Shown here: piece by piece, positions 5,862 to 11,891 of the stretch
Layout of the letters: every line of letters begins with the position of its first letter
How positions within the stretch are numbered: the stretch's first letter is position 1
DNA from: Bacteroidales bacterium
Lineage (GTDB): Bacteria > Bacteroidota > Bacteroidia > Bacteroidales > UBA932
Reading direction: 5' to 3'
Length of the DNA: 14,688 nt
NCBI GenBank assembly: GCA_016293535.1
Contig: JAEDEB010000052.1
Span: forward strand, 1 to 14,688
Program-made: the position numbers and the translations under genes
Notes under the pieces: generated by a model
Told to the model about the DNA's origin: nothing
Databases searched by the model: none
Seen by the model: only the letters and a program-made list of their open reading frames with translations

Positions 5862-6590
5862 TTAAGATGCCCTTCCTGCGAGCCTCATGAGCTCCGTGAA
5901 GTTGGCGTCGGTGATGGTCCACTGCTTTCGGATGGCGCTCCTCAGCTGCCATGACGGCTTGTCCTTCGGCTTCTTCGCAGCCCAGCTGATGAAGGCGTCC
6001 CACCGCGGATGCGATGGAGAGAGTTCCGGAAGGCCCTTCACGCTCTCTGTCGTCTCCGTCTTCTGCGGAGCTGCAGCCGTCTCTGGCTTCTTCTCGCTCT
6101 CTTTCGCGGAAGGCGATGTCGTCGTGGCCGTGCCGCTGTCGTACTTGGAGTCGTTCCTGCCCCAGTAGATGTCCGCACCGAAGCCCAGCGCCTTGCAGGC
6201 GATGCCCAGTGCATCCGTATAGGCCTTCTTGTAGGCCTCGTCATCGATGAAGAGCCCGTCGGCGTTCTTCAGCACAAGGCGGTTGCCGCCGGTGCCGCGT
6301 ATCGGCTTGCTCCACCTGCCGGACTTCGTGTCCTTCAGGTAGAGGTTGATGTCGGTGAAGACGCAGACCTCGCCGTTCGGGAAGTCGACCCTCTCCTGGC
6401 GCGTCACCTCCGTGAACCAGCCTTCTCCGCACGGACCGAAGAGCTCCGTGAGCTTCTGGATCCTCCACATGCCGTTGATTTCCGTGAGTGTCTTGCCCCA
6501 GGATGATTCGAAGGGCTTCTGCGCGTCCTCGGGGACGCTGCTGACCTGCTTGTAGATATGCAGGTTGTCGCTTGGATTCTTGAGTTCCAT
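5862..6590 (-). CDS. Rad52/Sak-like single-strand annealing protein (putative)
   Basis: The 242-residue protein has the look of phage single-strand annealing proteins of the Rad52/Sak/Erf superfamily, which pair complementary single strands during recombination. MWRIQKLTELFGPCGEGW (41-58) and FTDINLYLK (78-86) form the strands. KKAYTDALGIACKALGFGAD (121-140), followed by IYWGRNDSKYD (141-151), is the distinctive helix and turn. A disordered Thr/Ser/Glu/Lys linker (152-185) leads to a small C-terminal helical domain (about 190-242) that could bind a partner such as single-strand-binding protein. It lies upstream of yqaJ in the same operon, the expected annealase-exonuclease pairing. Structured gap B precedes the start by about 30 bases. 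The superfamily call rests on motif memory, so the exact subfamily is uncertain. Confidence 0.7.
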   Translation of the reverse strand: MELKNPSDNLHIYKQVSSVPEDAQKPFESSWGKTLTEINGMWRIQKLTELFGPCGEGWFTEVTRQERVDFPNGEVCVFTDINLYLKDTKSGRWSKPIRGTGGNRLVLKNADGLFIDDEAYKKAYTDALGIACKALGFGADIYWGRNDSKYDSGTATTTSPSAKESEKKPETAAAPQKTETTESVKGLPELSPSHPRWDAFISWAAKKPKDKPSWQLRSAIRKQWTITDANFTELMRLAGRAS

Positions 6591-6617
6591 ATGAAAGAGT
6601 TTTGAAATTGAACTATC

Positions 6618-6820
6618 CTGTCCTCAGGCACGGGAGTTCCTTCCCTTGAAGGGTGCCTGCGATGCTGCGAAAAGTGCAGGCGAGGACGTGAAAGGCAAGG
6701 GCGGGCGACGGAAACCGATGCCTGAAAGGTGTCTGTTTCCAAGAACGAAGGTCCCTGTACCTTGCCGGACGACGACCCTGCTTGAACTTCGCAGAGAAGG
6801 CAGCCCGAAAAGGGAGGGAT
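6618..6820 (-). ncRNA. Copy B of the repeated structured GC-rich RNA/leader
   Basis: This is a gap between the DUF2693 gene and the annealing-protein gene with no credible coding frame. A closing helix pairs 6639-6647 with 6810-6817 (8 pairs, one bulged base). Other complementary segments are GTCCTC/GAGGAC (6620-6625/6682-6687), CAGGCAC/GTGCCTG just inside that, GGCAAGG/CCTTGCC (6694-6700/6760-6766), a two-tier hairpin at 6710-6740, and AAGGT/ACCTT at 6748-6763. Some of these are alternatives to one another. On the minus strand it shares, in order, GCGAAGTT-AAG, TTGCCTTTC-CGTC, CGCCTGC, GCATCG and GCACCCTT with the gap at 9187-9372. As the leader of the annealing-protein gene it could control its translation; that is inference. 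Confidence 0.5.
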
Positions 6821-6836
6821 ACGTAATATCCAAAAA

Positions 6837-7205
6837 CTACACAACGTAATCCCTGTCCAGTTCCACGAGGGTGTCGACCCTGAAGCAGCGCCAGTCGCGC
6901 CTCACCAGGTCGAAGTACGAGAAGGTCCCGTTGAAGGCCGGCTTGCGCTTTGAAGGTGTCTTCGTCTTGTCCTCGTACCTCTCGATGAGGTCGGAGGCCC
7001 GGGTGCCGTAGGCATCCCGGTGCTCCCCGTTGACCTTCGTGAAGGTGAAATGGCACATCCCTTCCGTCATCAGGTTCTTCATCTCCTCTATGTCGTCATA
7101 TATTCTCTGCGCCGTGGATGGCTGTCCGTTGCCGGCGAGGTAGGAGGCGATCCTGCCGAGTTCCTCGTCGTTGTCCTTTGTCAATCTGATGCTGAGTCGT
7201 CTCAT
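6837..7205 (-). CDS. DUF2693 (WYL_2, Sm-like SH3 beta-barrel) family protein
   Basis: The 122-residue protein has a helical N-terminus (residues 1-48, RLTKDNDEELGRIASYL). It is followed by a DUF2693-type barrel: CHFTFTKVNGEHRDAYGTRA (51-70) and GTFSYFDLVRRDWRCFRVDT (93-112) match the family's 'F.F.K.dG..R.AYGT' and 'yFD....WR.FR...L' pattern. DUF2693 proteins are small Bacteroidetes and phage proteins of unknown role, with a fold related to ligand-sensing WYL or Sm-like barrels. It starts one base after the stop of the von Willebrand A gene (TGA-T-ATG), so it is translated with it, and the structured gap B begins right after its stop. The helical N-terminal domain looks like a DNA- or protein-binding module, which is inference. 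Confidence 0.75.
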   Translation of the reverse strand: MRRLSIRLTKDNDEELGRIASYLAGNGQPSTAQRIYDDIEEMKNLMTEGMCHFTFTKVNGEHRDAYGTRASDLIERYEDKTKTPSKRKPAFNGTFSYFDLVRRDWRCFRVDTLVELDRDYVV

Positions 7206-7206
7206 A

Positions 7207-9015
7207 TCACTTTCTATTTGAGTTGTCCATAATAGCTTTCTTGATCATCTTCCCCAGCTCCGGGGCGAGGGTCGAGAGGTCGGTCATGCTGACGTGGTTG
7301 TCGTACATCTCCGAAGGGTCGTACTCGAAGTCGATTCCTATGCTCACGAACGAGAACCCGTCCCGGGAGAGTTCCCTCACCGCCTCCTTCACGTTGCGTG
7401 TCGGCTCGCAGGGCGCTCCGTCGCTGATGACGAAGAAGAGGCATTTCTCTCGAGTCCTCGCCCGGACCCTTGCCGCAGCCTCGCGGATGGCCCTGGAGTC
7501 GATGTTGCTCCAGTCAGCCTCGATGCTACCGAGGGCGTACTTGTCTCCATGTCCCCTCCCCTCGCGGTAGGCGTTCAGCTTGACGAACGAGCCGTTCTCG
7601 GTCGTGTGCCCATAGATGTACAGGTCGACGTTGCGGACCGTGGCTAGTGCCTCGTTCAGAAGTATGGCCGTGTCCCTCGCCGCCTGGATCTTCTCCCCGT
7701 CCATCGAGCCGCTCTCGTCCACAAGGATGCATACGGCCATCCTGTCGGCACGCACAGTCCTCTCCTGACGGTAGATATTCTCCACTCCCTGCACGGCTTC
7801 TGCCAGCTTGCCGGTATCGAGAAGGCCGCTGCGCAGTCCCCTCAGGTCACGCACCCTGTCGGTGCCGTTGCGTCTGAGGATCGAGCTGAAGGCTGGGACA
7901 TAGCGTCTCACCCTCGAGAGGGACTCGTCGTAATGGCGCTTGTCCGCCTCCGGGAAGTGGATGTTCACCTTGTCGGTCGAGCCTATCTCCAGCTCGCCCT
8001 CGAGGGCCTTTCCCAGTCGCGTTCCGTCCTTGCGGATGGCTCCGGACATCCTCTCCGGCTTCATGCCGGCAGGCGTTGTGCCGTCGGAAGGCTGCCCAGT
8101 TACATCCTTCTCCAGGGAGTCAAGAAGGCTCCCGAGCATCTTCTCCAGCTGCTCGTCGGAGAGAGGCGTCTGTCTGCCCTGCGTTCCGGAGCCGTTCCCC
8201 TCGCCGCCTTTGGCTTCCTTCGGGACACGCTTCTTCTGTTCCTGGTTGAAGAATCGCTTGATAATGTCGAATATCCTCTGTGCCGCGCTGAAAGCCTCCG
8301 CACAGGTCTTGGGATATGGCATGATGACAGCCCTCACGTCATAGAGCGTGTCGGCGAACTCCCTGAGGTCGTCCTCTTCCATGGCCTTCGGGTAGCGGAT
8401 CATCGACAGGATGCTGTTGACGAGCCTTACGGAACGCTCTGGCGGTGCTCCTGCGGAGGATGCCTGCATCCTTGTCGAGTGGCGGTCGAAGTAGTAGTAC
8501 TTCACGCATCCGAGGAAGTTGGCAAGTCCGGGACGCTCCTGCCCGGTGAGCATCTCGATGCGCTCGTCCTCGATGATGTTGAAAAGGTCTGCGATGATGC
8601 GGTTCCTGGCCCTCGGCATCACCCTGAAGTCAGTGTAGAGCAGGTGGCTTCCCTCGTGTATGGCAAGACCGGTGAAGATGTCTATCTTCTGCCCGACGGA
8701 GAGCCTCGTGTCGTCGAACATGTCCGTTGCCACGCTCACGACCTTGCTGTCGGTGAACGATGCGTCCGGGGTCAGGGCTATCCTCACCTTGAACGGGGTG
8801 TTCATGGCCACTATCATGTCCCTTGCGTGGTTGTACGCGATGCGGTGCAGGTCTGCGTCGTCCTTTGGCGATAGCATGGCGGCCGAGTAGGCGGAGCCGG
8901 ATGAGAGGGTCTGCTCCCAGCCGAGCCTGCCGCTGCGCTCGGCGCTGGTGTAGTTCTCGCCGTTCCTTTCCAGGAAGTCCTCCCTGAGGACCTGTATCTT
9001 CTGGTCGGTAGTCAT
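7207..9015 (-). CDS. von Willebrand A (CobT-like) protein with HExxH metallopeptidase-like motif
   Basis: This 602-residue protein combines two parts. Residues 110-155 hold AIHEGSHLLYTDF, with an H120-E-G-S-H124 zinc motif, and NIIEDERIE (146-154), the acidic segment that follows in CobT-like and related vWA proteins. Residues 425-595 are a vWA domain with a MIDAS metal site: DESGSM (433-438) and SDGAP (531-535). Between them is a Gly/Lys/Gln-rich linker (about 255-320). Relatives usually work with a MoxR/CobS-type AAA+ ATPase in chaperone-like remodelling of a partner; no such ATPase is in this window. The same frame stays open upstream to 9312, but I place the start at 9015. There the ATG overlaps the stop of the 53-aa gene as ATGA, and upstream residues are the shadow of that gene and of the structured gap. 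Confidence 0.85.
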   Translation of the reverse strand: MTTDQKIQVLREDFLERNGENYTSAERSGRLGWEQTLSSGSAYSAAMLSPKDDADLHRIAYNHARDMIVAMNTPFKVRIALTPDASFTDSKVVSVATDMFDDTRLSVGQKIDIFTGLAIHEGSHLLYTDFRVMPRARNRIIADLFNIIEDERIEMLTGQERPGLANFLGCVKYYYFDRHSTRMQASSAGAPPERSVRLVNSILSMIRYPKAMEEDDLREFADTLYDVRAVIMPYPKTCAEAFSAAQRIFDIIKRFFNQEQKKRVPKEAKGGEGNGSGTQGRQTPLSDEQLEKMLGSLLDSLEKDVTGQPSDGTTPAGMKPERMSGAIRKDGTRLGKALEGELEIGSTDKVNIHFPEADKRHYDESLSRVRRYVPAFSSILRRNGTDRVRDLRGLRSGLLDTGKLAEAVQGVENIYRQERTVRADRMAVCILVDESGSMDGEKIQAARDTAILLNEALATVRNVDLYIYGHTTENGSFVKLNAYREGRGHGDKYALGSIEADWSNIDSRAIREAAARVRARTREKCLFFVISDGAPCEPTRNVKEAVRELSRDGFSFVSIGIDFEYDPSEMYDNHVSMTDLSTLAPELGKMIKKAIMDNSNRK

Positions 9016-9173
9016 AGTGTATCTGTATTGTTTGGTTCTTCCTTGCCGATGCCGAAGGCATCCCTTGTCAGTTCGATGGTGTCGTGGACCAGAACGGCCC
9101 CGAAGAAGAGAATTCCTCCGCCCACGATGAGGGTGTAGAGGACCCAGTAGATGATTTCTTTCAACAATTCCAT
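9012..9173 (-). CDS. 53-aa single-pass membrane protein coupled to the vWA gene
   Basis: This short reading frame encodes 53 residues: a brief N-terminus (MELLKEII), one hydrophobic segment of about 20 residues (YWVLYTLIVGGGILFFGAVL, 9-28) and a charged tail ending GKEEPNNTDTL. It is one membrane helix without a lipobox, probably a small inner-membrane anchor. The stop TGA overlaps the ATG of the vWA gene (ATGA), so both are translated together. That suggests the vWA protein acts at the membrane or that the small protein anchors it. Structured gap C lies directly upstream. I do not recognise a family, and short frames carry some risk, but the coupling and clean hydrophobic helix argue for a real gene. 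Confidence 0.65.
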   Translation of the reverse strand: MELLKEIIYWVLYTLIVGGGILFFGAVLVHDTIELTRDAFGIGKEEPNNTDTL

Positions 9174-9186
9174 AATTGATGTCGTT

Positions 9187-9372
9187 TGCCTCCCCTTCCG
9201 GGGAAATTACGTGACGCAGGACAGGGACGGTCACGTGGCAAGGGTGCACCGAGGAATCGATGCGCAGGCGTCCATTCCGACGGGAAAGGCAAAGCCGGCC
9301 CTTGCATCGCAAGAACCGGCCTTAACTTCGCGGAACGGATTTCCCGGAGGGAGAGGAGGAAAGATTATTCAT
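9187..9372 (-). ncRNA. Copy C of the repeated structured GC-rich RNA/leader
   Basis: This GC-rich stretch lies between the AT-rich cassette boundary and the 53-aa gene. A closing helix pairs 9198-9207 with 9349-9357 (9 pairs, one bulged G). Inside are ACGTGAC/GTCACGT (9209-9215/9230-9236), a CGTC/GACG hairpin near 9269-9282, and a two-tier hairpin at 9292-9323 (CTTGC/GCAAG capped by ATC). On the minus strand it shares motifs with copy A (CTCTCCC-n-CCG-n6-CCG, and GTCCCTGTCC-n4-TCAC) and with copy B. It would form the 5' leader of the vWA operon. A TCCCC/GGGGA hairpin at 9191-9204 competes with the closing helix, so two exclusive folds are possible next to the start codon. Confidence 0.5.
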
Positions 9373-9374
9373 CT

Positions 9375-9704
9375 CTTATAAGTTCTGCTGTTTCCTTCCA
9401 AAGTGTATATGCTTATAATAACCACCTTAATTCGTACTAAAGGTACATAACAATAAAAGTCTAAATTATTTGCTGAACCAGTATTAATGATTTCTCGGTT
9501 TTTCTTGTTTAGCATGATATATTGATTGAAGCAAGATAACTGATGTCCATTCCCGAATATTAAATACATAAAATCGTCAATTCATAAGGAACGACAAAAT
9601 GTTTCCTTCCAGTTGATTTTTCGCTAGAAGATATAATTTTTTTAATAGATAGTATAAGCTGTATGCTATTTAAATTGTATATTTGTTTGCAAATCGATAT
9701 CACT
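9375..9704. other. AT-rich divergent intergenic region
   Basis: This is the AT-rich gap between the leftward backbone and the rightward restriction-modification cassette, so it should hold the leftward promoter of the vWA operon and the rightward promoter of the cassette. Small reading frames on the minus strand have no recognisable features. A 12-base direct repeat (TGTTTCCTTCCA) occurs at 9390-9401 and 9600-9611. I found no leftward -33/-7 pair that fits well; TACACTTTG (minus strand, near 9400) is off consensus by one inserted base. Confidence 0.4.
9678..9694 (+). promoter_or_regulatory. Candidate -7 box with overlapping operator of the cassette
   Basis: TATATTTG (9678-9685) fits the Bacteroidales -7 consensus 20 bases before the ATG at 9705, but no TTG is found at the -33 distance. 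The perfect inverted repeat ATTTG-TTTG-CAAAT (9681-9694) overlaps it. Such a site would suit autoregulation by the XRE protein encoded immediately downstream, as control proteins of restriction-modification systems do. Confidence 0.4.
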
Positions 9705-9905
9705 ATGAGTAACAAGAATCTTAATAGATTGAAGGTCGTTCTAGCAGAAAAGGGACTATCCAACAAGTGGCTTTCCGAGCAATTAGGTATAACTCAAGCT
9801 ACAGTCTCAAAATGGGTGACTAATACGTCACAGCCTAACCTAGATATGTTGATTAAGCTATCAAAAGTTCTTGATGTTGCGATACAGGATTTAGTCAGAT
9901 TATAA
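9705..9905 (+). CDS. XRE-family regulator, probable control protein of the R-M cassette
   Basis: The 66-residue protein is a single helix-turn-helix domain of the XRE/Cro type. KWLSEQLGITQATVSKWVTN (21-40) contains the two DNA-contacting helices, with TVSKW as recognition helix. TSQPNLDMLIKLSKVLDVAI (41-60) is the usual closing helix pair. Control (C) proteins of restriction-modification systems have this size and fold; they delay endonuclease expression after the genes enter a new host. Here it is first in a C-M-M-R-M order, 22 bases before the first methyltransferase. The ATG at 9705 is preferred over 9663, because the palindrome and -7 box at 9678-9694 fall between them. Codon use and base composition are AT-rich like the rest of the cassette. 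Confidence 0.85.
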   Translation: MSNKNLNRLKVVLAEKGLSNKWLSEQLGITQATVSKWVTNTSQPNLDMLIKLSKVLDVAIQDLVRL

Positions 9906-9927
9906 ACTACAACATTTCAGATAATTT

Positions 9928-10827
9928 ATGACATCTCCTTACATATCTTCACCAATGAATTATATAGGTGGCAAATATAAATTGCTACCGCAGATTATGC
10001 CCTTATTCCCAGAAGATATTGATACGTTTGTTGATATCTTTTGTGGCGGCGCTAATGTTGGCATCAATGCCACGGCGAATAAGATCATTTTTAATGATAA
10101 CTTGACATATCTCATTGATTTATATGAATGTTTTCTGAATAACCCTGTAGAAGTAACGATTGCGCATATTGAGGGTAGAATCGCAGAATATGGGCTATCC
10201 TTAACTAATCAAGATGGATATTTGAAAATGCGTGAAGAATACAACAAATCTCGTAATCCGCTAGATTTGTTCGTTCTTGTGGCTTACTCATTCAATCACC
10301 AGATCAGGTTTAATGGAAAGCACCAGTTCAACTGCCCGTTTGGAAAGGACCGAAGCCAATATAACCCCAACATAAAGCATAATTTAGTCAAGTTCGTCAA
10401 CGCACTCCAGAGCAAACATGTTCAGTTTACGTCATTGAATTTTGACTACTTTGATTACGCTCAGTTAAAAACTGGAGACTTTGTTTACGCAGATCCTCCG
10501 TATCTAATTACAACAGGTACCTATAATGATGGTAAACGAGGGTTTACTGGTTGGTATGAGTCAACAGAAGAGAACTTGCTTGCTATACTCGCTGGTTTGA
10601 ATCAACGTGGTATAAAATTCGGCTTGTCAAATGTCTTGCATCATAAAGGGAAAAGCAATAATATCCTACTCTCTTGGATTGATAAGAACGATTTTCATAT
10701 AAACTATCTCAATAAAGACTACTCAAATTGTAATTATCACACCCTCGATAAAAGCAAAGATGCTTCTGTTGAAGTGCTGATTACCAATTATGTCCCAACC
10801 GAAAACCAATTAACTTTGTGGCCATGA
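9928..10827 (+). CDS. D12-class (Dam-like) DNA N6-adenine methyltransferase M1
   Basis: The 299-residue protein transfers a methyl group from S-adenosylmethionine to adenine N6 in a specific DNA site. Motifs follow the alpha (D12) order. NYIGGKYKLL (11-20) is motif X, and VDIFCGGANVG (35-45) is motif I, the cofactor site. SFNHQIRFNGKHQFNCPFGK (121-140) is the D12 signature before target recognition, and YADPPYL (187-193) is catalytic motif IV with DPPY. The C-terminal EVLITNY is also typical of Dam relatives. Length fits the family (about 270-300). Its stop overlaps the start of the second methyltransferase. The site recognised cannot be read from sequence; paired with M2 it may protect one strand of an asymmetric site. 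An internal start at Met10 is possible. Confidence 0.9.
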   Translation: MTSPYISSPMNYIGGKYKLLPQIMPLFPEDIDTFVDIFCGGANVGINATANKIIFNDNLTYLIDLYECFLNNPVEVTIAHIEGRIAEYGLSLTNQDGYLKMREEYNKSRNPLDLFVLVAYSFNHQIRFNGKHQFNCPFGKDRSQYNPNIKHNLVKFVNALQSKHVQFTSLNFDYFDYAQLKTGDFVYADPPYLITTGTYNDGKRGFTGWYESTEENLLAILAGLNQRGIKFGLSNVLHHKGKSNNILLSWIDKNDFHINYLNKDYSNCNYHTLDKSKDASVEVLITNYVPTENQLTLWP

Positions 10828-11891
10828 GATACATAGGAAATAAAGAAAGCCTCCTCGATACAATATATACAAAGTTTGACGAGAATAATATACAAGGATC
10901 ATCATTCTTTGATTTCTTCGCAGGAACTACAAATGTTTCACGTTACTTCAAGTCAAAGGGTTATAAGGTGCTCTCTTCTGACATCTTGTATTTATCCTAC
11001 TGCCTACAGAAGGCATATATTGAGAATAACGAAGAGCCTTCTTTCTCGCTATTACTTCCAACCCTGCCAACGAGTTCGTCACAGGGAATCTTCGCGTCTC
11101 CTTTGACCGATGTAGTTGGATATTTGAACACTTTACCTCCTGTTGATGGTTTCATCTATAAGAACTACACCCCAGGAGGAACAAAAGATCTTGAGCGTCC
11201 CAGGACATATTTCATAGATGAGAACGGAGGAAGAATTGATTCTATTCGCATAAAAATCGAGGAATGGAAGAATATTGGACTGATCAATGAATCTGAGTAT
11301 TTCATTCTTCTTGCTTGCCTTATAGAAACAATCGGCTTTTACTCAAATATTGCCGGTGTATATGCCGCTTTTCAAAAGCATTGGGACCCAAGGGCCCTTA
11401 AGCCACTTGAGCTCAAATCTATTAATTTAGTCAAGAATGATTGCGAGAACAAGGTCTTTTGCGCAGATAGTATGGATCTGTTGGAGACTATTGATGTAGA
11501 CATATTATACCTTGACCCGCCATACAATGAAAGGCAATATGCGCCAAACTACCATATTTTGGAAACTATTGCCAGATATGATAATCCTGCGGTAAGGGGC
11601 GTAACAGGCATGCGCGACTATTCTAGCCAGAAATCAAGGTTCTGCAGAGCGAATACGGCTTTGGAAGATTTGGACAAGGTGGCAAGAACAGCGAAATTCA
11701 AGTACCTCGTACTGAGCTATAACTCTGAAGGTATTATGCCTCAGGAAAAGATAATTGAAACACTGAAGAAGTATGGCGAAGTTAAACTTGAACAGTTCGA
11801 ATATGCCCGTTTCAAAAGTAACAATAGGGGCCTTTCGCAAACTAAGAAAACAGTTTTTGAACAATTATATATACTTAAAAAACTAATATGA
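10824..11891 (+). CDS. D12-class DNA N6-adenine methyltransferase M2 (type IIS-like)
   Basis: The 355-residue protein is a second alpha-class adenine methyltransferase, diverged from the first. RYIGNKESLL (2-11) is motif X, FFDFFAGTTNV (28-38) is motif I, and LDPPYNERQYAPNYHILETI (230-249) is motif IV plus the extension seen in methyltransferases of type IIS systems related to the FokI group. TGMRDYSSQKSRFC (261-274) follows. The target-recognition region (about 60-220) is unlike that of M1, so it should recognise a different sequence, for instance the complementary strand of a non-palindromic site. I use the ATG at 10824, which overlaps the M1 stop as ATGA, rather than the in-frame GTG at 10818. 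The stop again overlaps the endonuclease start. Methyltransferase identity is firm; specificity is unknown. Confidence 0.9.
   Translation: MRYIGNKESLLDTIYTKFDENNIQGSSFFDFFAGTTNVSRYFKSKGYKVLSSDILYLSYCLQKAYIENNEEPSFSLLLPTLPTSSSQGIFASPLTDVVGYLNTLPPVDGFIYKNYTPGGTKDLERPRTYFIDENGGRIDSIRIKIEEWKNIGLINESEYFILLACLIETIGFYSNIAGVYAAFQKHWDPRALKPLELKSINLVKNDCENKVFCADSMDLLETIDVDILYLDPPYNERQYAPNYHILETIARYDNPAVRGVTGMRDYSSQKSRFCRANTALEDLDKVARTAKFKYLVLSYNSEGIMPQEKIIETLKKYGEVKLEQFEYARFKSNNRGLSQTKKTVFEQLYILKKLI

Noticed and set aside
7933..8874. A 313-codon plus-strand frame opposite the vWA gene
   Set aside because: It is antisense to a well-supported gene and its composition is that of a GC-rich shadow.
9015..9312. 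Upstream extension of the vWA gene to 9312
   Set aside because: The extra residues are the out-of-frame reading of the 53-aa gene and gap C; the ATGA overlap at 9012-9015 marks a better start.
9369..9569. A 66-codon minus-strand frame in the AT-rich divergent region
   Set aside because: It has no recognised features or promoter, and it lies where regulatory DNA for two divergent units is expected.
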